A DNA stretch of 64,000 bases. It comes from Ruegeria sp. PrR005. GTDB lineage: Bacteria > Pseudomonadota > Alphaproteobacteria > Rhodobacterales > Rhodobacteraceae. The position numbers and the translations under genes were made by a program. Under the pieces are notes generated by a model. That model worked only from the letters and a program-made list of their open reading frames with translations. It was not told where the DNA came from and searched no databases. The DNA lies in contig NZ_JAAGOX010000055.1 of the NCBI RefSeq assembly GCF_010500245.1, forward strand, positions 124,001 through 188,000, given 5' to 3'. Of the stretch, positions 35,370-43,530 are shown in pieces. Within the stretch, counting starts at the first letter, position 1; every line of letters begins with the position of its first letter.

Positions 35370-35377
35370 AACTCACT

Positions 35378-36289
35378 GTGGCACAGACAGGCAAGTATCA
35401 CGGTGGACTGGTATTCCTGGGAAACGAAGAAGGCGTTCTCGACCGCTTCAGCCGGATCGTGACAGCCACCCTGGAGGATTACGGGCACGCCGTTGAGCGT
35501 CAGACGCTACTGAGTGATCGTGAAGCCCGGATCGTATCGAGCCAGTTTCTTGTCAAACTGACCCTCGAAGCGGAAGCTGAAGAAAACCCGCGTGTCCGTC
35601 GCCTTGACGAAGCGGCGGGCCTCAACCGCCGCAAACACGTGGCCAAGGTTCGGCCTCGGAACAGGCTTGTCATTGCGATCACCCCTGTCTCCGAATGCTC
35701 TGAGGATCGCGATGTTACCGAACTCATGCTCGTCGTGATGCTGTACCGAATGGTCGATCTCTACGCCAGCGAGTTGATTGAATGGCTGGACCCGAACGTC
35801 AAACTGACGGTCGAACAGTTTCTTGGCGCGTTCTCCAACATTTCTCCGCGTCGGGTGCGCGGACGTCAGCAGATTCTGTATCATCAGGGCGATCGTTTTG
35901 CGCCGATCGACGAAACGGCATCGGGCCTTGCGACCCGATATGACACGATCATGGGTCAGACGGCCCATCAGGGCGAAACTGGTCTCATCGAACTGACGGA
36001 ACAGGAGGCGTTGGCGCTTGCCTTCCGCGGTGACCCGCGCCCCGACGAGGTGGATGGTCTGACCCCAGAGGAACAGGCGCAGAACGACATTCGTCGGCTG
36101 GCAAGCTGGGGAATGACCGGTTGTCTTGCCTTTGTTTCGGCTCCGGTCGCGGTCTCATTGGCGGCCGTGAACCTGATCCGCGGCGAGGATTTTCGCCTGA
36201 ACACCCAAGTCTTGTCGCTGACGGCCGCTCTGGTCTTTCTGCAAAGCTCTGGCGCCATGACAAACGTGCTGTCGTTGCTGCCGATCTGA
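35378..36289 (+). CDS. Conserved-looking protein of unknown function with C-terminal membrane helices
   Basis: I do not recognise this protein. From GTG 35378 it has 303 residues. Residues 1-220 form a soluble region rich in charged residues, with LVIAITPVSECSEDRDVTEL and LMLVVMLYRMVDLYASELIE giving a hydrophobic helix near 110-135 that may be buried. Residues 235-303 contain two hydrophobic helices (about 237-258 and 275-298), so it is probably anchored in the inner membrane by its C-terminus. Codon use is like the neighbours. It is monocistronic with a good terminator, which supports it being a real gene. Confidence 0.75.
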   Translation: MAQTGKYHGGLVFLGNEEGVLDRFSRIVTATLEDYGHAVERQTLLSDREARIVSSQFLVKLTLEAEAEENPRVRRLDEAAGLNRRKHVAKVRPRNRLVIAITPVSECSEDRDVTELMLVVMLYRMVDLYASELIEWLDPNVKLTVEQFLGAFSNISPRRVRGRQQILYHQGDRFAPIDETASGLATRYDTIMGQTAHQGETGLIELTEQEALALAFRGDPRPDEVDGLTPEEQAQNDIRRLASWGMTGCLAFVSAPVAVSLAAVNLIRGEDFRLNTQVLSLTAALVFLQSSGAMTNVLSLLPI

Positions 36290-36309
36290 GAACAGACACA
36301 AAAAGCTCC

Positions 36310-36342
36310 AGGCCTTCGCCAGATCCGGCGGAGGCCTTTTCT
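36310..36342 (+). terminator. Terminator after the unknown membrane protein gene
   Basis: An 11-bp stem with one T-G pair (AGGCCTTCGCC with CGGCGGAGGCCT, 36310-36320 with 36327-36337), followed by TTTCT. It reads out on the plus strand and lies just before the stop of the convergent DUF3445 gene. Confidence 0.75.
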
Positions 36343-37081
36343 AATGCGCGGCCAATCTAGGCGCGTCAGCCCGGGCGATAACGTAAGTGTGGATCGAAAA
36401 CACCACTGCCTGTGTCACCGGCAACCGCACGATGCTTTGCTTCTCACTGCGAAGGAAACCCGCGTCCTGCGGAACCGGAACACGCCGTCGGTTGTGAATG
36501 CTGCGCGGCTGGTGCAACTCGGCATCGGCATACCAAAGCGCGTTGAACCGCCAAAGCGGGCGTCCGACCTGCACGCCGTCGAACAGCCGCTGCACCCTGC
36601 GCGCTACATCCGCATCATAGCTGGCGACCGGTTCATGTATCGAGACCAGAGGTCGGCCAAACTTCTCTTCCAAGGTCCAGCTTGCAGGAAAACAAAGTAC
36701 GGCGGCGGTCAAAACATGTTCGTCGCCCTGTTTCTGCAAAATGCAGAAGTCTTCCTGAACCAGACGCCCCAAAGTCCGCATGGGCTGACTTCGGTCGATC
36801 CCGACCGTCACCCCGTCGGGCCGTTCAACCCTGGCAGCAGCCTCGGGATAGGCCGCTGCCAGAACCGCATCCAGCAATTCCTCGGCAGCCGGGCGAGCCT
36901 CTTCGGACATAGCCAGGACGGTCTCTGGTTTCGTCGCGATCAAAGAGTCGCGACGCGCCATCTGGCCGTCGAATGCCTCGTCCCTTTGCAACCATTCGGT
37001 CATATTCAACGGCTGGATTCCCGGCAACGGTCTGGGCGCCAACACATCATAGGGCAGCGTTTTTTGCAGAATCTCTTTCAT
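36341..37081 (-). CDS. DUF3445 family, haem-dependent oxidative N-demethylase-like protein
   Basis: 246-residue protein of the DUF3445/HODM family. Members are haem proteins, and characterised ones act as oxidative N-demethylase-type enzymes on methylamines. Visible family motifs are GRLVQEDFCILQKQGDEHVL, LCFPASWTLEEKFGRPLVSI followed by HEPVASY, and RRVQRLFDGVQVGRPLWRFN. Haem ligands cannot be assigned from sequence alone. The gene is divergent from dddP with a 126-bp gap, so the two may share regulation. In a marine methylated-compound user, a methylamine-related role next to DMSP lyase is plausible but is inference. Confidence 0.82.
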   Translation of the reverse strand: MKEILQKTLPYDVLAPRPLPGIQPLNMTEWLQRDEAFDGQMARRDSLIATKPETVLAMSEEARPAAEELLDAVLAAAYPEAAARVERPDGVTVGIDRSQPMRTLGRLVQEDFCILQKQGDEHVLTAAVLCFPASWTLEEKFGRPLVSIHEPVASYDADVARRVQRLFDGVQVGRPLWRFNALWYADAELHQPRSIHNRRRVPVPQDAGFLRSEKQSIVRLPVTQAVVFSIHTYVIARADAPRLAAH

Positions 37082-37117
37082 TTTGCTCCCATATCACCCG
37101 AACAAACATCGTGGCAG

Positions 37118-37157
37118 GTCGAAAACGACATGGTTTGACGTCGCGAGAGTGTGCGAC
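37118..37157. promoter_or_regulatory. Inverted repeats in the dddP / DUF3445 divergent promoter region
   Basis: Two short symmetrical elements lie in the 126-bp gap: GTCG-AAAA-CGAC (37118-37129) and GTCGC-N8-GCGAC (37140-37157). They share the GTCG core and could be operator half-sites. Short palindromes are common, so support is weak. Confidence 0.3.
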
Positions 37158-37195
37158 TCGGCCTTGTTTCCGGGTGACCCTTGGGGAAACTCACG

Positions 37196-37200
37196 GGAGG
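37196..37200 (+). promoter_or_regulatory. Ribosome binding site deciding the TTG start of dddP
   Basis: GGAGG 7 nt before TTG 37208. This start gives a 446-residue protein whose metal-ligand numbering equals that of structurally characterised DddP. Confidence 0.85.
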
Positions 37201-37207
37201 CCATGTC

Positions 37208-38548
37208 TTGAACCACCATTATCGCGACACCCGCAAAATCGACCCGACTCGGGGCGCTACGCTGGGCGACGGATCGCCCAATGACAATGACCGGATCGAG
37301 ATCGGGCCAACCCAGCTTGCCTTTTCCGAATGGGCCTCCGCCGGGTTGGAACTGCCCAACCTCACCCGGATGCGCGAGTACCGCTGGAAACGCCTGACCC
37401 AGGCCATCGTCGACCGGGGCTATGGCGGCCTTTTGATGTTCGATCCGCTCAACATCCGCTATGCCACAGACTCGACCAACATGCAGCTTTGGAACACCCA
37501 TAATCCGTTCCGCGCGGTGCTGCTGTGTGCCGACGGCTACATGGTGATCTGGGATTACAAGAACTCACCCTTTTTGAGCACGTTCAACCCGCTGGTGCGC
37601 GAACAGCGCTCGGGCGCGGATCTCTTTTATTTCGACCGGGGCGACAAGGTGGATATCGCCGCCGATGTCCTGTCAAACGAAGTCCGCGTTCTGATCGAGG
37701 AACACGGCGGCAACAACAAGCGTCTCGCCGTGGACAAGGTCATGCTGCACGGCCTGCGCGCGCTCGAGGCGCAAGGCTTTGAAATCATGGAAGGCGAGGA
37801 GGTCACCGAAAAGACCCGCGCCATCAAGGGGAGCGACGAGATCCTGGCCATGCGCTGCGCCCATCATGCTTGCGACAGCGCCATCGCCGAGATGGAGCGC
37901 TTCGCCCGCGCCAATGTAGGCGATGGCAAGACCAGCGAGGACGACATCTGGGCGGTGCTGCATGCCGAGAATATCCGCCGCGGCGGCGAATGGATCGAGA
38001 CCCGGTTACTGGCCTCGGGGCAGCGGACCAACCCCTGGTTTCAGGAATGCGGCCCGCGCATCACGCAGAAAAACGAAATCATCGCTTTCGACACCGATCT
38101 GATCGGCTCTTACGGCATCTGCGTCGACATCTCCCGCACCTGGTGGATCGGCGACCAGAAACCACGCGCCGACATGATCGAGGCGATGAAACACGCGCAT
38201 GAGTTCATCAACTACAACATGTCACTGCTGAAACCGGGACTGATGATCCCGGACCTGATTGCGCAATGCATGAAGCACCCCGCCAAGTACAATGCGCAGA
38301 AATACGGCTGCCTGATGCACGGTGTGGGCCTGTGTGATGAATGGCCCCTGGTCGCGCATCCGGACAAGGCTGTGCCCGGCGCCTTCGACTATGCGCTCGA
38401 ACCCGGTATGGTTCTGTGTGTCGAAGCCTGCTGCGGCGAGGTTGGCGGCGATTTCACCATCAAGCTTGAGGACCAGGTATTGATCACCGAGGACGGATAC
38501 GAGAACCTGACAAGCTATCCTTTCGATGCAGAATTGATGGGCGATTGA
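37208..38548 (+). CDS. dddP: DMSP lyase DddP (M24 peptidase-fold)
   Basis: Cleaves dimethylsulfoniopropionate to dimethyl sulfide and acrylate; a metalloenzyme with the creatinase/aminopeptidase P (M24) fold that has lost peptidase function. 446 residues from TTG 37208. Counting from this start, Asp295, Asp297, Asp307, His371, Glu406 and Glu421 match the published metal ligands of roseobacter DddP, and Asp377 (proposed catalytic residue) is present in HGVGLCDEWP. N-terminal DTRKIDPTRGATLGD and C-terminal GGDFTIKLEDQVLITEDGYE regions are typical. It is convergent, end to end, with a Hint-domain gene and divergent from a DUF3445 gene. No acrylate-degradation gene is adjacent. Confidence 0.95.
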   Translation: MNHHYRDTRKIDPTRGATLGDGSPNDNDRIEIGPTQLAFSEWASAGLELPNLTRMREYRWKRLTQAIVDRGYGGLLMFDPLNIRYATDSTNMQLWNTHNPFRAVLLCADGYMVIWDYKNSPFLSTFNPLVREQRSGADLFYFDRGDKVDIAADVLSNEVRVLIEEHGGNNKRLAVDKVMLHGLRALEAQGFEIMEGEEVTEKTRAIKGSDEILAMRCAHHACDSAIAEMERFARANVGDGKTSEDDIWAVLHAENIRRGGEWIETRLLASGQRTNPWFQECGPRITQKNEIIAFDTDLIGSYGICVDISRTWWIGDQKPRADMIEAMKHAHEFINYNMSLLKPGLMIPDLIAQCMKHPAKYNAQKYGCLMHGVGLCDEWPLVAHPDKAVPGAFDYALEPGMVLCVEACCGEVGGDFTIKLEDQVLITEDGYENLTSYPFDAELMGD

Positions 38549-39559
38549 TCACCGCCCGGACATCATCATGGCCCGCACCTCAAAAGGTCTCAGAACCGGC
38601 TGGCATGGCGGGCCATATTGCCCCAGATCTACCACAAGCTCTGGAAATATATTGAAAATCTCGTCGCGCGCTTCGGCCGACAGCGCATTCTTGGCCGCTT
38701 CGGCCGGCAGCAGCGTCTCGCATTCCACCCCGTTGGCAAACACGGTCTGGTGACTGTCGAGCAGGATATGGAAATACTCCACCGTCTCGCACGTCTGATC
38801 GGGACGTATTGTGCCGTCATTGACCAGGCTTTTGGCCGGGACCAGTACTTCGGATGAACCGAACAGAAGCTCTGCCCGCCAATCGCGAAGCAGGACACGG
38901 TGCTGAGGTGACAGACACAGGTCGGTCTCGGGGTACCCCGGCTCCAGCGAACCCGCAGCAAAACGGATAGGACGCAGATCGGGTCTGGCGTTCAGTGCCG
39001 TTTTATCCAATTCGCGGCCGCCAACCCAGCGGATTTCCCGCGCGATACCATCCCCGCAGACAACCCTGTCGCCGGCGTTCAAGGTCTCGATCGCGGCCTG
39101 ACCGTCAGGAACCCCAATCATCGTGCCCCGCACGAAACAGACGACAACTTTAGCAACACCGGTGCCATTGGTCGATTCCGCGTCGATCGTGATCGTATGC
39201 GGCAGCCCATCCGTCCCGGTATAATTGAAGGTCCATACGTTACCCACCGTCGTATAACTGTCGAACCCGGTAAAGACGAAACAGTCGAGTGGATCCAGGC
39301 TTTTGACCGTGATGGAAAAGTCATCGTCGAACCCCGAAAGATCGAAATGAAACTCGTCGTCCCCGCCAGGCCCTGCGCCCGGTTCCGTGGGCGTTCCCTT
39401 GCCCCATTTCTCAAACTGGTAGTTTCCAGACAGGTCCCCCCCGTCAACGACCGTGACGATCTGATTGTCGTCCGCATTGCCAGAGATTAGGTCCGTGCCC
39501 TTGATCTTTCCCTTGTTCTCGTCGGCAAACAGATCGACCGTCAGTACCTCTACTGCCAT
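38549..39559 (-). CDS. Hint-domain protein with intact nucleophile Cys (probably secreted)
   Basis: 336-residue protein in two parts. Residues 1-140 are an acidic, Gly/Asp/Asn-rich beta domain (FHFDLSGFDDDFSITVKSLD) without a Sec signal. A Hint_2 domain starts at Cys141 (VVVCFVRGTMIGVPDGQAAI) and continues through GDRVVCGDGIAREIRWVGGR, PIRFAAGSLEPGYPETDLCL and SPQHRVLLRDWRAELLFGSS. Such proteins in Rhodobacterales are thought to be exported and may self-cleave at the Cys; this is not shown by sequence. AAGGGA lies 8 nt before ATG 39559. The start overlaps the end of the upstream kinase gene by 10 bp, and the stop abuts the dddP stop. Confidence 0.82.
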   Translation of the reverse strand: MAVEVLTVDLFADENKGKIKGTDLISGNADDNQIVTVVDGGDLSGNYQFEKWGKGTPTEPGAGPGGDDEFHFDLSGFDDDFSITVKSLDPLDCFVFTGFDSYTTVGNVWTFNYTGTDGLPHTITIDAESTNGTGVAKVVVCFVRGTMIGVPDGQAAIETLNAGDRVVCGDGIAREIRWVGGRELDKTALNARPDLRPIRFAAGSLEPGYPETDLCLSPQHRVLLRDWRAELLFGSSEVLVPAKSLVNDGTIRPDQTCETVEYFHILLDSHQTVFANGVECETLLPAEAAKNALSAEARDEIFNIFPELVVDLGQYGPPCQPVLRPFEVRAMMMSGR

Positions 39560-40410
39560 GACAACTGTCCCTTGGAGGGGCGGCCGGCCATGGCGCGGGC
39601 GCAAAACAGGGTCCGGGCCACCAAATTCAATTCATCGATCAGCAAGGCTCCCTTGTGCGCCCGAGCAAACCCCTCAGCCATATGTTCGAGAATGTCCGAT
39701 GCCTGATCCGGATACCGCTGGATGATCGCATGATGCATCTGCACATAATCCCAGCCACGCGGGCGCATTGCGGCGAACTCCAGGTCACACCCGATCAGAT
39801 CGCCATGATCGGAAACCAGGAAATTATGGAGGGCACAGTCCCCTCTCGACAAAGCCTTGCCACAGAGCGGCACCTGAGCCAGCGCCGCCCCGGTGTCACC
39901 AATCGTGTCCAGGTCGAGGCCACCTGGCACGCGAGACAGATATCCCTGCCAGTTGCCGCAGGCGCGTTCCCACGGGGCGACCGCATCGAACCGGGCCAGC
40001 CATTCGCCAAGCTTCAGACCGAACTCGGACGTGCTCCATACTGAAAGCGGATTCTGGGAGTTCTCTGATCCTATCCACTTCAGGACGATCATTCGGTGAG
40101 CATCGCTGAATGCCAGAAATTCGGGGACCAGACCGCTGACCGCAAAACAAAGATAAGCCGCTCTTTCCCGTTCGAAGGCGGCATATGCAGATGGATCCTC
40201 GGCGTCGAACAGTTTCAGAAACAAGCGCTTGCCATTGCACTCTGCGCCCAGACACACCGCGCGACGGCCGGACTTCATCGGCCAAAGAGACATTTCACCA
40301 TGAGTGGACTGTTCACAAACTGAGCGCGCCAGTTGCTCCAGGGTCGCGACCGGTAATCGGCCCACTTCCCCTTTCCAGTCCTTCTTCGACAAGTATCTTT
40401 CCGTGGTCAT
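39550..40410 (-). CDS. APH/choline-kinase-fold phosphotransferase
   Basis: 286-residue kinase-like protein. The catalytic loop reads LSRGDCALHNFLVSDHGDLI (Brenner-type HGDxxxxN with Arg for the first His), followed by the metal-binding CDLEFAAMRPRGWDY that corresponds to IDFE/DxE motifs. An ATP-lobe Lys is likely in RLFLKLFD and the following Glu in AAFERERAAYL. ATG 40410 was chosen; a start at 40467 is possible. It overlaps the downstream Hint-domain gene by 10 bp, so the two are translationally coupled and probably functionally linked. The substrate (small molecule, sugar or protein) is unknown. Confidence 0.75.
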   Translation of the reverse strand: MTTERYLSKKDWKGEVGRLPVATLEQLARSVCEQSTHGEMSLWPMKSGRRAVCLGAECNGKRLFLKLFDAEDPSAYAAFERERAAYLCFAVSGLVPEFLAFSDAHRMIVLKWIGSENSQNPLSVWSTSEFGLKLGEWLARFDAVAPWERACGNWQGYLSRVPGGLDLDTIGDTGAALAQVPLCGKALSRGDCALHNFLVSDHGDLIGCDLEFAAMRPRGWDYVQMHHAIIQRYPDQASDILEHMAEGFARAHKGALLIDELNLVARTLFCARAMAGRPSKGQLSWQ

Positions 40411-40664
40411 TGGTCTTCGCCTGCCTTTCAGCAAACGCGCAACCCCCAAGCCGCGTTTCCAATTCACGTTTTCCTGAATTTGGAAACTACCGTCGAAAAA
40501 AGCCGTGAATAGGAGGAAATTATGGAAACAATCGGCACAATACGCCTTTTTCAGGCCCAGCTTCCCACTTCACCTTGGCGTGAATTCTGGCCGGGACCGG
40601 TTGCGGTCGGAAGGCTCACTGGCGATTTGTAGGGCTGCCCTTTCTCTGAACCCAAGGTGATGCA

Positions 40665-41885
40665 ATGCCAACCGAACGGATAAGCTTCAAAGGCCACGAC
40701 GGCAGCCAGCTGGCGGCTCGGCTGGATCTGCCGGACGGGCCGGTTCTGGCCACGGCGCTCTTTGCCCATTGTTTCACCTGCTCCAAGGATATCCCCGCTG
40801 CGCGCCGGATCTCGGCGCGGCTGGCCGCGATGGGGATCGCGGTGTTGCGCTTCGATTTCACCGGGCTTGGGCATTCCGAGGGCGAGTTTGCCAACACGAC
40901 CTTTACCTCGAACGTCGAGGATCTCGTGGCTGCCGCCACCTACCTGGCCGGGCGCGACATGGCGCCGGCGCTTCTTATCGGACATTCGCTGGGTGGGGCG
41001 GCGGTGCTGCGAGCGCGCGCGCGGATCGCCTATGTCCGCGCAGTGGTGACCATCGGCGCCCCCGCCGATCCCAGTCATGTCGCGCATCATTTCGAGGCAG
41101 CCCTGCCCCGCATCCGGGCCGAGGGCGCGGCAGAGGTCTGTCTGGGCGGGCGCCCGTTCCGTATCGGACGGCAGTTTGTCCAGGATATCACCGAAAGCGC
41201 GCTGCAACCGGCCATCGCCGATCTGCGCGCCGCGCTCTTGGTGTTGCACGCGCCGCGCGACGAGACGGTGAGCATCGACAATGCCGCTCAGATATTTGTG
41301 GCCGCGAAACACCCCAAGAGTTTTGTCACACTGGACGATGCCGATCACCTGATCAGCCGCCCGCGCGACGCCGAGTATGCCGCCGAGGTGATCGCCGCTT
41401 GGGCCGGGCGGTATGTGGACCTGACCCCGCCTGCCCCGCCCCCCGGCGCGCCCGAGGGGATCGTAAGGGTGACCGAGGCCGATGCGGAGGGGTTCCTGCA
41501 AGATGTGCAGGCCGGCCCCGACCATCACGCGCTGGCGGACGAGCCGCTGTCCTATGGCGGCACCGACCGGGGCATGTCGCCCTATGGGTTCGTGTCGGCT
41601 GGTCTGGGGGCCTGCACCTCAATGACGATCCGCATGTATGCCCGCCGAAAAGGCTGGCCGCTGGAGGGGGTCAGCGTCGATGTCTGCCATGACAAAGTCC
41701 ACGCCCAGGATGCCGATACTGGCGCCAGCGGCAAGATCGACTCCTTTACCCGCGTGATCAAGTTGAGCGGGCCACTGGATACCGAGCAACGTCAAAGACT
41801 GCTTGAAATCGCCGATAAATGCCCAGTCCACCGCACGCTCGAAGCAAACGCCCGGATCGTCACGCGCCTGTCCTCAGACGTCTGA
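40665..41885 (+). CDS. Alpha/beta hydrolase-OsmC fusion protein
   Basis: Bifunctional cytoplasmic protein of 406 residues. Residues 1-255 are an alpha/beta hydrolase with nucleophile elbow GHSLGGAAVL (Ser near 110), an acid in HAPRDETVS and catalytic His in DDADHLISRP. Residues 265-406 are an OsmC/Ohr domain with the two redox Cys in GLGACTSMTI and ADKCPVHRTL, which reduce organic peroxides. The fusion suggests hydrolysis of peroxidised esters followed by peroxide reduction; this coupling is inference. It stands alone between a divergent kinase gene and a convergent lipoprotein gene. Confidence 0.9.
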   Translation: MPTERISFKGHDGSQLAARLDLPDGPVLATALFAHCFTCSKDIPAARRISARLAAMGIAVLRFDFTGLGHSEGEFANTTFTSNVEDLVAAATYLAGRDMAPALLIGHSLGGAAVLRARARIAYVRAVVTIGAPADPSHVAHHFEAALPRIRAEGAAEVCLGGRPFRIGRQFVQDITESALQPAIADLRAALLVLHAPRDETVSIDNAAQIFVAAKHPKSFVTLDDADHLISRPRDAEYAAEVIAAWAGRYVDLTPPAPPPGAPEGIVRVTEADAEGFLQDVQAGPDHHALADEPLSYGGTDRGMSPYGFVSAGLGACTSMTIRMYARRKGWPLEGVSVDVCHDKVHAQDADTGASGKIDSFTRVIKLSGPLDTEQRQRLLEIADKCPVHRTLEANARIVTRLSSDV

Positions 41886-41891
41886 GGCGCC

Positions 41892-42182
41892 TCAACGCAG
41901 GCGGGCGGGCATCGGGCGGGCGACCGGCGGGCGGTGAATCGGCGGGCGCGCCACGGGCGGCCTCGCGATTGGTGGCACCGGTTTCACCGGGGGCCGCTCG
42001 ATCGGGTGTTCTGGACGCGGACGGTCCGGCCGGGGCGGACGGGGATAGCCATAGTAATAGTCGTTCCACAACATCGAGTCATAATAGACCGAGCCGCTTC
42101 CGGTCGCGTTCGGATCACAGCCCGCAAGGCCAAACACGGCAGCGAAAAGACCGGCGGAAAGAGTGAGTCTTGCAACACGCAT
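41892..42182 (-). CDS. Small lipoprotein with Pro/Arg-rich repeat tail
   Basis: 96-residue lipoprotein. The signal peptide ends in lipobox GLAGC (Cys22). After a short aromatic part (YYDSMLWNDYYYGYP), the rest is a low-complexity tail of PRPDRP and RPPVARPPIHRPP type repeats with no acidic residues at the end. Such extended cationic tails can span the periplasm or bind peptidoglycan or lipopolysaccharide. It is downstream of a second exported-protein gene on the same strand with a 12-bp gap, so the two likely form an operon. No known family was recognised. Confidence 0.75.
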   Translation of the reverse strand: MRVARLTLSAGLFAAVFGLAGCDPNATGSGSVYYDSMLWNDYYYGYPRPPRPDRPRPEHPIERPPVKPVPPIARPPVARPPIHRPPVARPMPARLR

Positions 42183-42194
42183 GGCGCCGTCCTT

Positions 42195-42761
42195 CTAGTT
42201 TGCCGCCCGGAACGAGGCGTAGATTGCGTTGATATCCTCGACCAGTTCAGGCCGGGCGCCCGCCTCGACCACAGCCAACGAAATTGCCACCCGTTTGCCG
42301 GGAAGATCGACCAGAACAGCGGTGAACGCGACCGCACGACCATTTCGTCGCCCGGTTCCTGCATAGCGCGCCGCCGGCAACCCGCCGACACGGATCCGGC
42401 TCTGTTCCCGCAACTCGGGGTCGCTGACCACCGATTTGCCGATGTTGCGCAGGTATTCTTCGGCCTGAGCGAAGGTCGACACCCCGTTGGGCGACATGAA
42501 GCCGACCCAGACGCCGGGCTCTGCCTCGGGTTCAAAGCCGATTACCCGGTTGATCAGCCGCGCCTCCTCTGATCCCGGCGGTTTCAGCGCCCGCAGGCCA
42601 CCGCTGCGAACCTGCCAGAAATCCGGTGCGCTGAGGTGAAACAGCGCCTTGCCGTCAGAGACATAGGTGAGCGGCATGTCGGCAAATACGGGCAAGGGCA
42701 CCAGACCTGCGACCAGCGCCAACACGCGCAAGGGGGCGAAACACTTTGGCATGGCAAACAT
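42195..42761 (-). CDS. Exported hypothetical protein
   Basis: 188-residue protein with a Sec signal (PKCFAPLRVLALVAGLVPLP, cleaved near VFADMP). The mature part is a compact alpha-beta domain with ALFHLSAPDFWQVRSGG, VIGFEPEAEPGVWVGFMSPN and VEDINAIYASFRAAN, resembling periplasmic PsbP/YcaO-unrelated beta-alpha proteins without a clear match. ATG 42761 is used; ATG 42752 is equally possible and neither has a strong ribosome binding site. It probably forms an operon with the downstream lipoprotein. The function is unknown. Confidence 0.7.
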   Translation of the reverse strand: MFAMPKCFAPLRVLALVAGLVPLPVFADMPLTYVSDGKALFHLSAPDFWQVRSGGLRALKPPGSEEARLINRVIGFEPEAEPGVWVGFMSPNGVSTFAQAEEYLRNIGKSVVSDPELREQSRIRVGGLPAARYAGTGRRNGRAVAFTAVLVDLPGKRVAISLAVVEAGARPELVEDINAIYASFRAAN

Positions 42762-42817
42762 CTTTCGTGATCTCAACAGTTGCCAGTGTTCCCGCCACAT
42801 CCCGGAAAAGCAACGAA

Positions 42818-42846
42818 AAAGGCCCGGACGGGATGTCCGGGCCTTT
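42818..42846 (-). terminator. Terminator downstream of bioY
   Basis: A perfect 12-bp stem (42818-42829 with 42835-42846) and 5-nt loop; on the minus strand it ends in TTTTT. It starts 21 bp past the bioY stop. Confidence 0.85.
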
Positions 42847-42866
42847 GCTCAGGTCAAGGGGCGGGA

Positions 42867-43454
42867 TCAGCCGCGGGCGTTGCCCACCAGCTTCCACAGG
42901 CCCGGGATCAGCACGGCGGCCAGCACCAGTTTCAGTGCATCGCCCACCAGGAACGGGGTCAGGCCCCACTGAAGGATCGGCTTGTCCCAGCCATAAAGCT
43001 GGCCCAGCCACAACAGGCCCGGAACGTAGATCAGCACGTTCGCCAGAACCAGCGCCAGCGCCATCTTGCCAAAGGAACGGTCCCAGCCGCGAGCTGCCAG
43101 CGCGCCCAGCAGCACGGTGGCCATCAGGTAGCCCACCAGATATCCGCCAGTGCCGCCCATCATGTAGGTCAGACCGAATTTCTCGGCCGAAGACGTCGCG
43201 AAGACATCAAAGCCCAGCGCGCCCACCAGCAGATAGCCCAGCATGGTCACCAGACCCAGACGCGCGCCATAGGCGGTGCCCAGGGTCAGCACGGCAAAGG
43301 TGCCCATGGTGATCGGCACGGGCCACATTGGCACCTTGATCTTGGCAGCAATGGCAAGGGCCGCGATGCCGAGAACCACCAGGACAGCTTGTTTCGCCAG
43401 ACGCGCCGATCCCTGGCGCGGGCCGATTGCGTCGGCCAGAACAGTCATGCTCAT
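42867..43454 (-). CDS. bioY: Biotin transporter substrate-binding protein BioY
   Basis: S-component of an ECF-type biotin importer, 195 residues with about six transmembrane helices. IKVPMWPVPITMGTFAVLTL and the MGGTGGYLVGYLMAT motif are diagnostic of BioY. ATG 43454 follows GGAG by 8 nt. No bioM or bioN gene is next to it; solitary BioY can transport biotin alone or borrow a shared ECF module. It has its own terminator and so is probably monocistronic. Confidence 0.93.
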   Translation of the reverse strand: MSMTVLADAIGPRQGSARLAKQAVLVVLGIAALAIAAKIKVPMWPVPITMGTFAVLTLGTAYGARLGLVTMLGYLLVGALGFDVFATSSAEKFGLTYMMGGTGGYLVGYLMATVLLGALAARGWDRSFGKMALALVLANVLIYVPGLLWLGQLYGWDKPILQWGLTPFLVGDALKLVLAAVLIPGLWKLVGNARG

Positions 43455-43530
43455 TCGGTTGTCTCCCAATTCAGACAGGTGTCGGCGCTCAGCAATGCAT
43501 TTTCACGCCGCGTACTGCAACACGTTTACG

